Of a DNA stretch of 64,000 nt, positions 1-11,478 are shown piece by piece. The notes under the pieces are model-generated. The model had not been told where the DNA came from. It did not search any database and was given only the letters and a program-made list of their open reading frames with translations. The number at the start of each line of letters is the position of its first letter. Positions within the stretch are counted from its first letter, which is position 1. The position numbers were made by a program, and so were the translations under genes. Origin of the DNA: Kribbella rubisoli (GTDB lineage: Bacteria; Actinomycetota; Actinomycetes; Propionibacteriales; Kribbellaceae); contig NZ_SHKR01000011.1 of NCBI RefSeq assembly GCF_004217145.1, positions 558,001 through 622,000 on the forward strand. Direction: 5' to 3'.

Positions 1-255
1 TTGGAGGTAGTCGACGTGTTGGCCGAGGCCTTGTTTGGTCATCACCGCGACCTCGGCCAGGTCGGTGATGCGGGCGCCGTCGGGCGGGATCATCTCGAGG
101 AGGCGGTAGTGCGAGACGCGCAGTCCGGGGTAGAGGTCCTCGGAGGAGGCCAGGATCTCCTCCCGGATCCGCTTCAGGGCGGCTCCGAGCAGGCCGGCGA
201 TGTGTCCGGACCACGGCCCCTGCACCCGGCCCGATACGTCGTTGACGGAAGTCAT
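1..255 (-). CDS. MarR-family transcriptional regulator, C-terminus beyond window
   Basis: The first 85 residues are readable, starting MTSVNDVSGRVQ at 255. They include a helix-rich N-terminus, then SHYRLLEMIPPDGARITDLA and a recognition-helix-like segment ending KQGLGQHVDYLQ, the usual layout of a MarR winged helix. The gene runs off the left edge, so its length and dimer interface are unknown. It diverges from the phosphotransferase at 309, and a large palindrome lies between the two starts. I infer that it represses itself and the phosphotransferase. Confidence 0.8.
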   Translation of the reverse strand, partial: MTSVNDVSGRVQGPWSGHIAGLLGAALKRIREEILASSEDLYPGLRVSHYRLLEMIPPDGARITDLAEVAVMTKQGLGQHVDYLQ

Positions 256-291
256 AAAGCCACTTTACTATGCCGTTAGTAAGGTGGCTTT
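256..291. promoter_or_regulatory. Palindromic operator between MarR gene and phosphotransferase
   Basis: The arms are AAAGCCACTTTACTA (256-270) and TAGTAAGGTGGCTTT (277-291). They are reverse complements with one mismatch, around a 6-nt spacer. The site abuts the MarR start and precedes the phosphotransferase RBS, so one bound dimer could control both directions. Confidence 0.8.
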
Positions 292-308
292 ACTTCTTGG
301 GGGGAACC

Positions 309-1460
309 ATGATCACCGCACTCGAACCGCTCGGGCGAGATGCCCTGCCCGACGACGAATTCACCGCCCTGGTCCGGACGATCACCGGCGATCCACAGGC
401 CGTGCCCGCCGACGTACGGGTCGAGCCGGTCGACTACCCGATCGGTACGCCGAGCACCGAGTCGCTCAACCGGGTCTTCGGCATGTCCAAAGGCGTCAAG
501 TGGTCGTGCTTCGTGAAGAAGTTCCAGTCGGTCCGGCACTGGCCGATGATCCACATGCTGCCCGAGGAGTTCCGCGCGCTGTTCATCCACAACCTGCCCT
601 GGCAGCTGGAGATCGCTGTCCACCGCAGCGATATCGCCGACCTCCTCCCGGAGGGCATGCGACTGCCGGCGACGTACCGGATCGACGTGTACGACGACGA
701 CCGCGCCACGCTCTGGATGGAGAACATCACCCAGGAACCCGGTCCTTGGCCGATCGCCCGGTTCGAGCGTGCGGCGTACCTGCTCGGACGCCTGTCCGCG
801 CGTCGCCAGCCGCACATGGTCGAACCGTTCCTCCCCCGCGAGCACGTCACGACTCCGGGCATCGGACTGCGCTTCTACTCAGAGGGTCGGGTGAGCCGCG
901 CCGCACTGCCCGCGCTGGCAGACCCCCAGACCTGGAAGCACCCACTGCTGAGCGCAGCGGTCTGCAACCTCGGCGAGCACGGCCTACGGGACGATCTGCT
1001 CGAGCTGGGCGAGCGCATCCCCGCAGTACTCGATGCACTCGAGGCGTTGCCGCAGTGCTACCAGCACGGGGACGCGAGCCCGCAGAACCTCCTGGTACCG
1101 CAGGGCAAGCCGGACGAGTTCGTGGTGATTGACTGGGGCTTCGACTGCCCGCAGGCCGTCGGGTTCGACCTGGGGCAGCTGCTGATCGGACTGGCTCACG
1201 CCGGCGAACTGGCACCGGAGGCGTTGCCCGTGGTGCACAAGGTCATCCTCAAGTCGTTCCAGGACGGGCTCAAAGCCGAGGGAATGCAGGTGTCCGAGGA
1301 CGAGGTGCTGTACGGGTACCTGGGCTCGCTCCTGGTCCGCGCAGCGTTCACCGCGCTGCCACTGGAGCTACTCGGCAATGCCGACGCGTCGAAAGAGCTG
1401 TTCGAGCAGCGCGTCCAGCTGACCCGCGCAATGGTCGACCTGGTCACACCGGTGATCTGA
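309..1460 (+). CDS. Phosphotransferase, APH/choline-kinase-like fold
   Basis: This 383-aa protein probably phosphorylates a small-molecule hydroxyl; the substrate is unknown. The C-terminal half shows the Brenner motif HGDASPQNLL and a downstream metal-binding IDWGFD, both typical of aminoglycoside/choline kinase-like enzymes. ATG at 309 is preferred because a GGGGGG-type RBS lies just upstream. An earlier in-frame ATG at 270 falls inside the operator. The gene is divergently paired with a MarR regulator, so it is probably induced by a ligand. It could serve antibiotic modification or a metabolic kinase role; the sequence does not decide. Confidence 0.8.
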   Translation: MITALEPLGRDALPDDEFTALVRTITGDPQAVPADVRVEPVDYPIGTPSTESLNRVFGMSKGVKWSCFVKKFQSVRHWPMIHMLPEEFRALFIHNLPWQLEIAVHRSDIADLLPEGMRLPATYRIDVYDDDRATLWMENITQEPGPWPIARFERAAYLLGRLSARRQPHMVEPFLPREHVTTPGIGLRFYSEGRVSRAALPALADPQTWKHPLLSAAVCNLGEHGLRDDLLELGERIPAVLDALEALPQCYQHGDASPQNLLVPQGKPDEFVVIDWGFDCPQAVGFDLGQLLIGLAHAGELAPEALPVVHKVILKSFQDGLKAEGMQVSEDEVLYGYLGSLLVRAAFTALPLELLGNADASKELFEQRVQLTRAMVDLVTPVI

Positions 1461-1519
1461 GAACATTTCAGTCCTGTCACAGCTGCAACGAACACCCCGC
1501 CTCCGTGTATCCATAGTGC

Positions 1520-3528
<2,009 letters not shown>

Positions 3529-5610
3529 TCAGCTCGCGGTCAGCGAGGTGTCGTCGATGACGAAGCTGGTCTGCGCGGAGGAGTCCTCCTGGCCGACGAA
3601 CTTCACCGTGACGGTCTTGCCCTTGTACGCCGAGAGGTTCAGCGTCTTCTGCACGTACGACGTGTTCTTGTTCAGGTTCGAGTACGTCGCCAGCGTGGTC
3701 GCGGTCGAGCCGTCGACGACCTGGACCTTCACCGTGTCGTACACGGTCGCGGTGGTGGTCTCGGCGGTGTCGATCCGGATCCAGAACGACAGGCTCGCGG
3801 TCGTCGCCGACGCCGGGATCGCGACCGACTGGCCGACGTTCTCGGTGGTGGCGCGGCCGTTGCCCTGCAGCCACAGCTTCCAGCTACCGGTGCGTGCCGG
3901 GCGGCCGGTGTTGTTGGTGACCGGGCCGGAGGTGCCGGTCCAGTTCACCGCGCCGGACTCGAAGCCCGGGTTCTGCAGCAGGTTGTCGCCGGTGGGCGGC
4001 GGCGTGGTGCCACCACCGCAGGCAGCGGAGCCGGCCGGGACCGCGATACCGCTGAACGCGGCCTCGATGCCCTTGCACTCCGCGGAGTCCGCGCCGTACA
4101 GCTCCTGGGCGGACGTGATCGCGCCTTCACGAGCGTCCTTGTAGGTGCTGCCCGAGCTGAGCTTGGTGCTCAGCGTGCGGTACCAGACCTTCGACGCGAC
4201 GTCGCGGCCGACACCGCTGAAGGTAGCGCCGTTGCAGGCGGTGCTGTTGTAGGAGACACCGTTGATGACCTTGCTGCCGGTGCCCTCGGAGGCCAGGTAG
4301 AACCAGTGGTTCAGCGGGCCGGACGAGTAGTGCGGGTCGAGCCCGCCGGTGCTGGTCGACCAGCAGTCCACGCTGGCACCGTCCTTCGACGGCTTGTCCA
4401 TGTAGCGCAGCGGCGTACCGTCGCCGTTGATGTTGATCTTCTCGCCGATCAGGTAGTCACCCGGGTCGCTCGAGTTGTTCGCGTACCACTCGACCATCGT
4501 GCCGAAGATGTCGCTGGTCGCCTCGTTCAGGCCGCCCGCGTCACCGGAGTAGTTCAGGTTGGCGGTCGCCTCGGTGACACCGTGGCTCATCTCGTGGCCG
4601 GCCACGTCGATCGCGGTCAGCGGGTGGGTGTTGCTGATCCCGTCGCCGTACGTCATCTGGGTGCCGTCCCAGAACGCGTTCACGTACGAGCTGCCGTAGT
4701 GCACACGCGAGCGGGCGCCCTGGCCGTTGTTGAAGATGCCGTTGCGGCCATGGACGTTCTTGTAGTAGTCCCAGGTCAGCTGGGCGCCATAGTGCGCGTC
4801 CACACCGGCGGTCTGGCGGTTCGACGCGGCGCCGGTCCCCCAGGTGTCGTCGGGGTCGGTGAACGTGGTGCCGTTGCCGGAGGTCGAGCCGTTCAGGTCG
4901 GTGGTGTAGTTGCCGCCGCGGCTCGGGTCCGTCATGGAGAAGCTGCCGGAGGATCCCGACGTACCGATGGTGACCGTGCCGGCGTACATCGAGTTGCCGG
5001 TACCGGTCTTGACCTCGTCGTCCTGGTCGAGAACAGCCCCGGTCTTGGCGTCGATGAACGAGTGCAGCACCGACGGGGTCTGGTCGGGCTTCACACCGGT
5101 GGTGACGACCTCGTAGGCGAGCACGGGCTTGGCCGGCGTCACGAAGACGACCAGCTGGCCCTTGTTGCCGGAGGCCTTGAACTTCGCGGCTTGCGCGCCC
5201 TTGGCGAGCGCCGCCGACTGGGACAGAGTCGGCTTGGTGGCGACCTCGACGGTCTTCGCGCCGCGGTTGTAGGTGACCTGACCGATCGACTCGCCCTTGC
5301 GCTTGACGATCAGGTCACCGCCGACGACCTTCAGGCCGTTGAACGTACGGTCGTAGCGGACATACTCGGTGCCGTCGGCATCTTTCACCACGTCGCGAAC
5401 CTTGAGCTGCTCGCCACTGCCGAGACCGAGAGCTGCGGCCGTCTGCGCGGTCAGCGCCTGTTCGGCCTGGACGGCAGCGGGCTGGTTGAACCCGGATGCC
5501 GGAAGCGGAACCGCCCGGTCGGCGGCACCCGCGGTCGAAGCGGTGATCGTCGTGGCAAGACCCGCTGCCGCGACGATGGCCACCGCCCCTGCTGATGTCA
5601 GTCGTCTCAA
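3529..5610 (-). CDS. Secreted M4 (thermolysin-like) metallopeptidase
   Basis: A 693-aa preproenzyme: signal peptide (residues 1-30), FTP/PepSY-type propeptide (about 40-200), M4 catalytic domain, and a C-terminal domain of about 150 aa shared with the M28 protein. The zinc site is clear: H339-E340-M-S-H343, with the third ligand in GGLNEA (E363). TTG at 5610 is the start; GAGGAG lies 8 nt upstream and no better codon is in frame. The 226 bp before it, up to 5836, contain no gene. The two proteases probably process extracellular protein together. The emfourin-like lipoprotein nearby is a candidate inhibitor. Confidence 0.93.
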   Translation of the reverse strand: MRRLTSAGAVAIVAAAGLATTITASTAGAADRAVPLPASGFNQPAAVQAEQALTAQTAAALGLGSGEQLKVRDVVKDADGTEYVRYDRTFNGLKVVGGDLIVKRKGESIGQVTYNRGAKTVEVATKPTLSQSAALAKGAQAAKFKASGNKGQLVVFVTPAKPVLAYEVVTTGVKPDQTPSVLHSFIDAKTGAVLDQDDEVKTGTGNSMYAGTVTIGTSGSSGSFSMTDPSRGGNYTTDLNGSTSGNGTTFTDPDDTWGTGAASNRQTAGVDAHYGAQLTWDYYKNVHGRNGIFNNGQGARSRVHYGSSYVNAFWDGTQMTYGDGISNTHPLTAIDVAGHEMSHGVTEATANLNYSGDAGGLNEATSDIFGTMVEWYANNSSDPGDYLIGEKININGDGTPLRYMDKPSKDGASVDCWSTSTGGLDPHYSSGPLNHWFYLASEGTGSKVINGVSYNSTACNGATFSGVGRDVASKVWYRTLSTKLSSGSTYKDAREGAITSAQELYGADSAECKGIEAAFSGIAVPAGSAACGGGTTPPPTGDNLLQNPGFESGAVNWTGTSGPVTNNTGRPARTGSWKLWLQGNGRATTENVGQSVAIPASATTASLSFWIRIDTAETTTATVYDTVKVQVVDGSTATTLATYSNLNKNTSYVQKTLNLSAYKGKTVTVKFVGQEDSSAQTSFVIDDTSLTAS

Positions 5611-5836
5611 GACAACATCTCCTCACGGTGTGGTCGCTGTTTGGGCGCAGCGACCGAATTCAGTTGGGGACGCGCCGGATGCTGACCCAGCAGTGCCACT
5701 GCCTCATTTGTGACACTGTGTGTCGAATCATGCGATTTCTGTTACATCCGACGTGAGGACCGACTGTTGCGGTCCGGTCGCCGTGAGTCAAGAGATTTGA
5801 CCGAAACGAAGGGGAAAACCTGCGTTCGGCGAGGGG

Positions 5837-7789
5837 TCAGTCCGCCGGACGCAACTCGCGCCGAAGGTGTTCCGGCAACGTGACGGGCAGCCGGCAGGTG
5901 AATTTCTGACAGACGTACGCCGCGCGCTGGTCGCGACCCTCCATCAGTGGTACGGCGAGACCGGGCTCGCCCGCGACGATCGCCGTACCCCAGGGCGCGT
6001 CGGTGAACGCGATCCTGATCAACTCGGGCTGCAGGCCGACGACGGCGATCTCAAGGGGGCCGCCGGCAATCGTCTCGGCGACCGCGAGCGCCCGGCCGGC
6101 GAATCTCGGCGCCCGCTCAGCGATGGCCGCCGACGCCTTCAATGCTTCAAGAGCTGCCGTCTCGTACCGGACCGATCCGGTCAGACTCGCCAGCGTGGTG
6201 AACGCCTCGGCGGCCAAGCTGACACCGGACGGCGTGGCATTGTCCGTCGGATCCTGCGGCCGCCAGACGAGCTCCTCCGCATCCGCCGCAGTGTCAAAAT
6301 AGGAGCCATCAGCAACAAACTGCTCCAGAACCCTGTCCAGCAAGGACTCCGCCGTCTCGAACCACTCGACCTCACCCGTCGCACCCAGCAATGTCAAACA
6401 GGCTTGGGCAAACGCCGCATAGTCCTCGAGTACGCCGTCCGCGCTCCCGCGAACACCATCCCGCGACGTCCGATACAGCCGCCCGTCGAGATGTACGTCC
6501 CGGATCAATCCAGCCGCGGCGACAGCAGCCTCGACGTACTGCGGTTTGCCGAGCACCACGCCCGCGCGGGTGAGGGCCGTGATCGCCAGACCGTTCCACG
6601 CGGCAACTACCTTGTCGTCGCGACCCGGGTAGGTGCGGTTGCTCCGTGCCTGCTTCAACGCTTGCCGAATGCGCTGCCAACGCCCGGCATCGTCGGGATC
6701 CTGCCGGAGCTGGAGCACCGACGAGCCGTGCTCGAAGGTGCCGGTGACGTCGCAGAGGTCGATGACCCAGTCGGCATCTTCCGTGCCCAGCACCTCGTGC
6801 AGCTGATCCGGCGTCCAGGCGTAGTACTTGCCCTCTTCCCCGTCCGTGTCGGCGTCGAGCGCCGATGCGAACCCGCCCTCCGGCGTACGGAGCTCTTCCA
6901 ACAAGAAGTCCGCGGTCTCCTCGGCGATCCGCTTCGCGAGCGGATCCGCTGACCCGGTCCACCACTGCGTGTAGACGTCGAGGAGGAGCGCGTTGTCGTA
7001 CAGCATCTTCTCGAAGTGCGGCACGGTCCACTGGCCGTCGACGGAGTACCGCGCGAACCCGCCGGCCAGCTGGTCGTACATCCCGCCGCGCGCCATCCGG
7101 TCGCAGGTGTGCGCGACCATCGCGAGCGCATCCTCGTCGCCGGTACGCCGGTGATGGCGCAGCAGGAAGTCGAGCACCATCGACGGCGGGAACTTCGGCG
7201 CCTGCCCGAACCCGGCGTCGACCGGATCGAAGTCGGTCTTCAGCAGCTGCACCGCCCGGTCCAGGTCGAACTCTCCCCCCGTCGGCTGCTGCTGCGCGCC
7301 GAGTTGCTCGACCACCCGCTTCCCGATCCCGTCGATCTGCTCGCGCCGGTTCGTCCAGGCGTCGGTGATCGCCTCCAGCACCTGCCGGAACGACCCCATC
7401 CCACCGCGCGCCTCCTTCGGGAAGTACGTCCCGCAGAAGAACGGCTCGCCCGCCGGCGTCAGAAACGCCGACATCGGCCAGCCGCCCTGCCCGGTCATCG
7501 CCACCGTCGCCGCCATGTAGATCGCGTCGACGTCCGGCCGCTCCTCCCGATCCACCTTCACGCTCACGAAGTGCTCGCTCAGGTAGGCCGCCGTCTCCGC
7601 GTCCTCGAACGACTCATGAGCCATCACATGGCACCAGTGACAAGCGGAGTACCCGACCGACAGGAAGATCGGCACGTCCCGCTCCCGCGCCTCCGCGAAC
7701 GCCCGGTCCGACCACTCCCGCCACTCGACCGGGTTCTCCGCGTGCTGCCGCAGATACGGACTGGTCGATCGCCCGAGCTCGTTCGCCAT
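5837..7789 (-). CDS. YyaL/COG1331 protein: thioredoxin-like DUF255 plus six-hairpin domain
   Basis: 650 aa. The N-terminus has the family signature NELGRSTSPYLRQHAENPV and the thioredoxin-like motif SACHWCHVMAHESF (CxxC at about 47-50). The rest is an alpha/alpha barrel related to N-acylglucosamine 2-epimerase folds, ending CRLPVTLPEHL. The molecular function of the family is unsettled. ATG at 7789 is chosen because it opens the conserved N-terminus and a TACGGT -10 sits 6 nt upstream (7796-7801), so a leaderless message is likely. It is divergent from the nitroreductase. Confidence 0.9.
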   Translation of the reverse strand: MANELGRSTSPYLRQHAENPVEWREWSDRAFAEARERDVPIFLSVGYSACHWCHVMAHESFEDAETAAYLSEHFVSVKVDREERPDVDAIYMAATVAMTGQGGWPMSAFLTPAGEPFFCGTYFPKEARGGMGSFRQVLEAITDAWTNRREQIDGIGKRVVEQLGAQQQPTGGEFDLDRAVQLLKTDFDPVDAGFGQAPKFPPSMVLDFLLRHHRRTGDEDALAMVAHTCDRMARGGMYDQLAGGFARYSVDGQWTVPHFEKMLYDNALLLDVYTQWWTGSADPLAKRIAEETADFLLEELRTPEGGFASALDADTDGEEGKYYAWTPDQLHEVLGTEDADWVIDLCDVTGTFEHGSSVLQLRQDPDDAGRWQRIRQALKQARSNRTYPGRDDKVVAAWNGLAITALTRAGVVLGKPQYVEAAVAAAGLIRDVHLDGRLYRTSRDGVRGSADGVLEDYAAFAQACLTLLGATGEVEWFETAESLLDRVLEQFVADGSYFDTAADAEELVWRPQDPTDNATPSGVSLAAEAFTTLASLTGSVRYETAALEALKASAAIAERAPRFAGRALAVAETIAGGPLEIAVVGLQPELIRIAFTDAPWGTAIVAGEPGLAVPLMEGRDQRAAYVCQKFTCRLPVTLPEHLRRELRPAD

Positions 7790-7838
7790 GCCCCCACCGT
7801 ACGGAATGGACCGCTCGGCGCAGCAGTTGGACTGGTGC

Positions 7839-8366
7839 ATGCCCGTGCACCCGTTGCTCGCCAGCCGTTTCAGCCCGCTGTGGTTCGACTCTGGCTGGAC
7901 CGTTACCGACGACGACGTCGAGCTGCTCCTCGACGCGGCCCGATGGGCGCCGTCCGCGGGCAACTCCCAGCCCTGGGCGTACTTCGTCGCACGCCGCGGC
8001 GAGCCCGAGCACGATCGCGTGGTCAAGCACCTCGCTCGCAGCTCCGCCCGCTGGGCGCCGAGCGCGTCCCTGCTGATCGTCACCATCGCCCATCGGTACG
8101 TCGAAGACACCGATTGGGCCTACTCCGACTTCGCGGACTACGACCTCGGCCAGTCGGTCGCGCACCTGACCCTGCAGGCCCACGCCATGGACCTCGCCTG
8201 CCGCCAGTTCCGAGCCTTCAACCTCGAGACCCTGACCGACGACCTGAAACCGGGCGCCGGCTGGCATATCGTCTCCATGATCGCGATCGGCCGCGCCGCC
8301 GAGGACCGCCCGGCAGACCGCGAACGACGCACTACCGAGGAACTCCGGACTGCCCCCTGGGACTAA
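7839..8366 (+). CDS. Nitroreductase-family flavoprotein
   Basis: A protein of about 175 aa. It has the FMN-binding N-terminal pattern of nitroreductases: LLDAARWAPSAGNSQPWAYFV, then GQSVAHLTLQAHAMDLACRQF in the middle. It probably reduces a small electrophile using NAD(P)H and FMN. The start is uncertain: in-frame ATGs lie at 7788, 7806 and 7839. I chose 7839, which begins MPVHPLLASRFSP near the usual family start and leaves room for a promoter between divergent genes. The stop overlaps the convergent CopD-like stop by 4 nt. Confidence 0.82.
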   Translation: MPVHPLLASRFSPLWFDSGWTVTDDDVELLLDAARWAPSAGNSQPWAYFVARRGEPEHDRVVKHLARSSARWAPSASLLIVTIAHRYVEDTDWAYSDFADYDLGQSVAHLTLQAHAMDLACRQFRAFNLETLTDDLKPGAGWHIVSMIAIGRAAEDRPADRERRTTEELRTAPWD

Positions 8367-9397
8367 ATCGTCTGGGACAGGGCGATCGACAGGCCCAGGG
8401 CGAGCGCCATCACGAAGAGTTCCACGCCGACGATGCGCCAGAACGGCTGGCCGCCGTCGACGAGGTCGCCGTGGGCGCGGCCGCGGTGGAGGGCGGACAG
8501 GACGATGAGGAGCAGGAAGGCGGCGATCTTGACGATCAGCAGGGCGCCGTACGCGTCGCCGGTGAGCGGGTCGAGGATCGAGCCCCAGCCGCCGCCCTTC
8601 GCGGCCAACCGTCCGGCGGCGCTGATCAGGCCGCTGAGCAGCACGGCGATCGACGAGATGTAGGCGACCTGCCCGTAGCGCTCCAGCACGATCGGCAGCC
8701 CGGTCCGGCTCGCCCGCCCGTACCGGACCAGCCCCGCGAGCCCGCCGACCCACGTGGTTGCCGCGATCACGTGGAGGACGAGCGCCGCGCCGGCCAGTAC
8801 GACGTACGACTCGTTCCGTGGGTACGCCGTGACCGCGGTCGGGATCAACGCGGCGATCGCGACCAGTACGCCGAGCCCTGCCGCCGACGACGTCTGCACC
8901 CGGCGGATGCCGATCGCCAGCGCGAGCACGAGAATGCCCGTGATCAGCAGCGCCTTGACCTCGGGCACGCCGAGCGCGTCGTCGAACCGCATGCGCAGCA
9001 ACCCGACAGGGGTGTCGAGCAGGATCGCCGCGGTGACGACCGCGTTGGCGAACGCGCAGACCGCCCAGATGATCGCCGAGTTGCTCGCGTCCCGGACCGC
9101 ACGCCGGCCCTGTACGCCGAGGGGACCGCCCTCGATCCGGAGCAGCACGACCGCCGCGAGCAGCGCGCCGGCGCAGCCGACCGTTGCCAACGTGGACATC
9201 AGCTTGAGCAGCGGCAGCAGCCAGGAGATGAAGAGGTCCGGACCGCCGACCCCGCCGAGGTCACGCGGCTGGCTGCCGGCCGCGAACAGCGCGACCACCA
9301 GAGCCACGGAGGCGATGACGACAGCACCGACCCCGGCCGCGACCAGACGTCCGGGCATGCGATGCCGGGCGGCGCGGGTAGCGCGAGTCGCGCTCAC
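8363..9397 (-). CDS. CopD-domain integral membrane protein
   Basis: 344 aa with roughly eight hydrophobic segments. The region VLHVIAATTWVGGLAGLVRYG, with its paired His/Trp, is typical of the CopD copper-resistance domain, and a conserved FWRIVG segment lies near the C-terminus. It probably handles copper import or delivery across the membrane. No CopC domain is fused and no copper chaperone is adjacent. GTG at 9397 opens a basic cytoplasmic tail before the first membrane segment. Confidence 0.82.
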   Translation of the reverse strand: MSATRATRAARHRMPGRLVAAGVGAVVIASVALVVALFAAGSQPRDLGGVGGPDLFISWLLPLLKLMSTLATVGCAGALLAAVVLLRIEGGPLGVQGRRAVRDASNSAIIWAVCAFANAVVTAAILLDTPVGLLRMRFDDALGVPEVKALLITGILVLALAIGIRRVQTSSAAGLGVLVAIAALIPTAVTAYPRNESYVVLAGAALVLHVIAATTWVGGLAGLVRYGRASRTGLPIVLERYGQVAYISSIAVLLSGLISAAGRLAAKGGGWGSILDPLTGDAYGALLIVKIAAFLLLIVLSALHRGRAHGDLVDGGQPFWRIVGVELFVMALALGLSIALSQTI

Positions 9398-9535
9398 CGA
9401 GCGGACCGGGGAGGGGCACCATTCAGCACCCGGCTCACTATAGGGTCACGCGGAGGTGGGCTGCCCAGTCCGACACCATCTCGTGACCAGGGTGTAGCCC
9501 AGCTCCCAGGAATCGGTTACCGCACTGTCATGGCG

Positions 9536-9877
9536 TCAGTGCTGAGAGTGTTCCTTCGACTCCTTCGAGTCCCCCGACGCTGCATCAGTCGCCGGCGAGG
9601 TCTCCGTCGGAGTCTCCGTCGGTGTCAGGGCCGAAGTCGTAGGCGCTGCATCGCCATCCTGGGACGGCGAGCTGTCCGGACTCGCTGGGTCGCCGGACGG
9701 TGCTGGGCCGTCCGCACCAGCGCGGTCCACGTCGATGCGCTTCAGCTGTTTGCCCATGTTGCGCCACAGAAGCACCGTGGCGGCACCGAGAGCGAGCACG
9801 ATCAACAGCGCGACCCAACCGGGTTTCACCGTATTCGGGTCGATCTCGGCCGTCAGAAGGGAGGTCGTCGCTGTCAC
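9536..9877 (-). CDS. Small single-pass membrane protein next to mca
   Basis: 113 aa with one hydrophobic helix (about 20-40, WVALLIVLALGAATVLLW), a short basic stretch KQLKRID, and a disordered Pro/Ser/Thr/Asp-rich tail to the end. I do not recognise a named family. A short membrane protein of this shape is commonly found just downstream of mca in actinobacteria, and here the gap to mca is 31 bp. GTG start. Confidence 0.72.
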   Translation of the reverse strand: MTATTSLLTAEIDPNTVKPGWVALLIVLALGAATVLLWRNMGKQLKRIDVDRAGADGPAPSGDPASPDSSPSQDGDAAPTTSALTPTETPTETSPATDAASGDSKESKEHSQH

Positions 9878-9908
9878 GCCACCAGTCTCTCACTGTCCAG
9901 CCCGCCCG

Positions 9909-10772
9909 TCAGCGCAGCCCCGCGAACAGGTCATTTTCAGGCAGCTCAGACTCGACCAGACTCCGCGCAAGCTCGTAGTCCTCGGTCGGCCAGGCCGCCT
10001 GGTGCACCTCGAGCGGCACGGTGAACCAGCCGCCGTCCGGGTCGATCTGCGTGGCGTGCGCCAGCAGTGCCCGGTCCCGGACCGAGAAGTACTCCGCGCA
10101 CTCGACCCGGGTGGTGATCCGGCGCTCGTTCTCCGGGTCCGGCTTCCAGTCCTTCAGGCGCTCGGCGTACGGCGATTCGAGGCCGCGCGCGACCATCGCG
10201 TCGTGCAGTGCCTTCATCCGCTCGTAGTGGAACGTGTGGTGGTAATACAGCTTCAACGGCTGGAACGGCTCGCCGAGCTCCGGGTACGCGTCCTTGTCAC
10301 CAGCCGCCTCGAAGGCAGCCACGGTGATCTGGTGGCACATGACGTGATCCGGGTGCGGATAGCCGCCGTTCTCGTCGTACGTCGTGACGACCTGCGGCCG
10401 GAACTCGCGGATCAGCTTTACCAGCGGCGCGGCGGCGTCCTCGACCTTGAGCGCGCCGAAACAGCCCTCGGGCAGCGGCGGCAGCGGGTCACCCTCCGGG
10501 AAACCCGAGTCGACCCAGCCCAGCCATTCCTGCCGGATGCCGAGGATCTCGCGGGCCGCGTCCATCTCCTTGCGGCGGATCTCGGTGATGTTCGCCAGCA
10601 CCTCCGGGCGGTCCATCTTCGGATTCAGGATCGATCCGCGTTCGCCGCCGGTACAGGTGGCGACCATCACCTCGACGCCCTCAGCCACGTACCTGGCCGT
10701 CGACGCGGCTCCCTTGCTCGACTCGTCATCCGGGTGGGCGTGCACATGCAACAACCGAAGATCTCCACTCAC
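9909..10772 (-). CDS. mca: Mycothiol S-conjugate amidase
   Basis: 287 aa. Mca hydrolyses mycothiol S-conjugates so that the mercapturic acid can be exported, a cytoplasmic detoxification step specific to actinobacteria. Diagnostic zinc motifs are AHPDDES near the N-terminus and YPHPDH in the middle, plus TGGERGS and KLYYHHTFHYERM. Its length fits Mca, whereas the related MshB is of similar length but lacks the YYHHTFHYERM block. The GTG at 10772 starts just before LRLLHVHAHPDDE; a GGAGG lies rather far upstream (13 nt), so a TTG at 10781 cannot be excluded. Confidence 0.93.
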   Translation of the reverse strand: MSGDLRLLHVHAHPDDESSKGAASTARYVAEGVEVMVATCTGGERGSILNPKMDRPEVLANITEIRRKEMDAAREILGIRQEWLGWVDSGFPEGDPLPPLPEGCFGALKVEDAAAPLVKLIREFRPQVVTTYDENGGYPHPDHVMCHQITVAAFEAAGDKDAYPELGEPFQPLKLYYHHTFHYERMKALHDAMVARGLESPYAERLKDWKPDPENERRITTRVECAEYFSVRDRALLAHATQIDPDGGWFTVPLEVHQAAWPTEDYELARSLVESELPENDLFAGLR

Positions 10773-10830
10773 AAGACACAATGGTCCTCCAACCTCCGGC
10801 AAAACCCACGACCGACCCCCTGGACTACCT

Positions 10831-11259
10831 GTGACCGAGTCATCTGCCGCCACCCCGACCTCCGACCTCAACACGCGGTACGGCAGGCGCGGGCGGTCCC
10901 GGCGGCCGCTCGTGATCGGCGGCCTGGGGGTCGTGATCCTGGCCGGTCTGGCGTGGCTGGTGTGGGCAGCCTGGGTGCAGTCGAATCCGCCGGTCACCTC
11001 GCAACTGAACGGTTTCGAGATCGTCTCGCCGACGAGCGCGAAGGCCACGATGCAGGTGGACCGGACCAAATCGGTGGAAGCCAGCTGCCGACTGCAGGCG
11101 AAGGCTGCCGACTTCTCGATCGTGGGAGAGGTGACCGTGACGGTGAAGGCGGATTCGCCCCGCCACCAGGTGCTCCCGGTCACGCTGACAACGCAACGCT
11201 CTGCAACCGCCGTCGTCCTCGTCGGCTGTACGACGGCGGACCAGCACCGCCCGCACTGA
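10831..11259 (+). CDS. DUF4307 membrane protein
   Basis: 142 aa with a basic cytoplasmic N-terminus containing NTRYGRR, one transmembrane helix (about 28-48) and an extracytoplasmic beta-rich domain with two Cys residues (about 91 and 134) that could pair. The NxRYG motif and the position between mca and greA match DUF4307, of unknown function. GTG start; divergent from mca. Confidence 0.85.
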   Translation: MTESSAATPTSDLNTRYGRRGRSRRPLVIGGLGVVILAGLAWLVWAAWVQSNPPVTSQLNGFEIVSPTSAKATMQVDRTKSVEASCRLQAKAADFSIVGEVTVTVKADSPRHQVLPVTLTTQRSATAVVLVGCTTADQHRPH

Positions 11260-11478
11260 CCCGCGCTCACGCCGGCCAACCTGACACGGCAACCGATTAC
11301 CGCGATTCTCGCCACAGGGCGGCGAAAACCTTCCAAGCAAGCGTTTTCCAAGCGTTTGAGTCGCCCTAGAACCCCTGCGTGATCGGCGGTCTCTTGCTAC
11401 GCTCGTTTGATTGGTCGCCGTCGACGACGGCGGCCAGCAGTATTTTCCTGCCCATTCCATCGACACAAGGAGCAGCCC

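Noticed and set aside
7016-10024. A 1002-codon plus-strand open frame
   Set aside because: It lies opposite the YyaL-type, CopD-like and other clear genes, has Arg/Pro-rich shadow composition and no domain.
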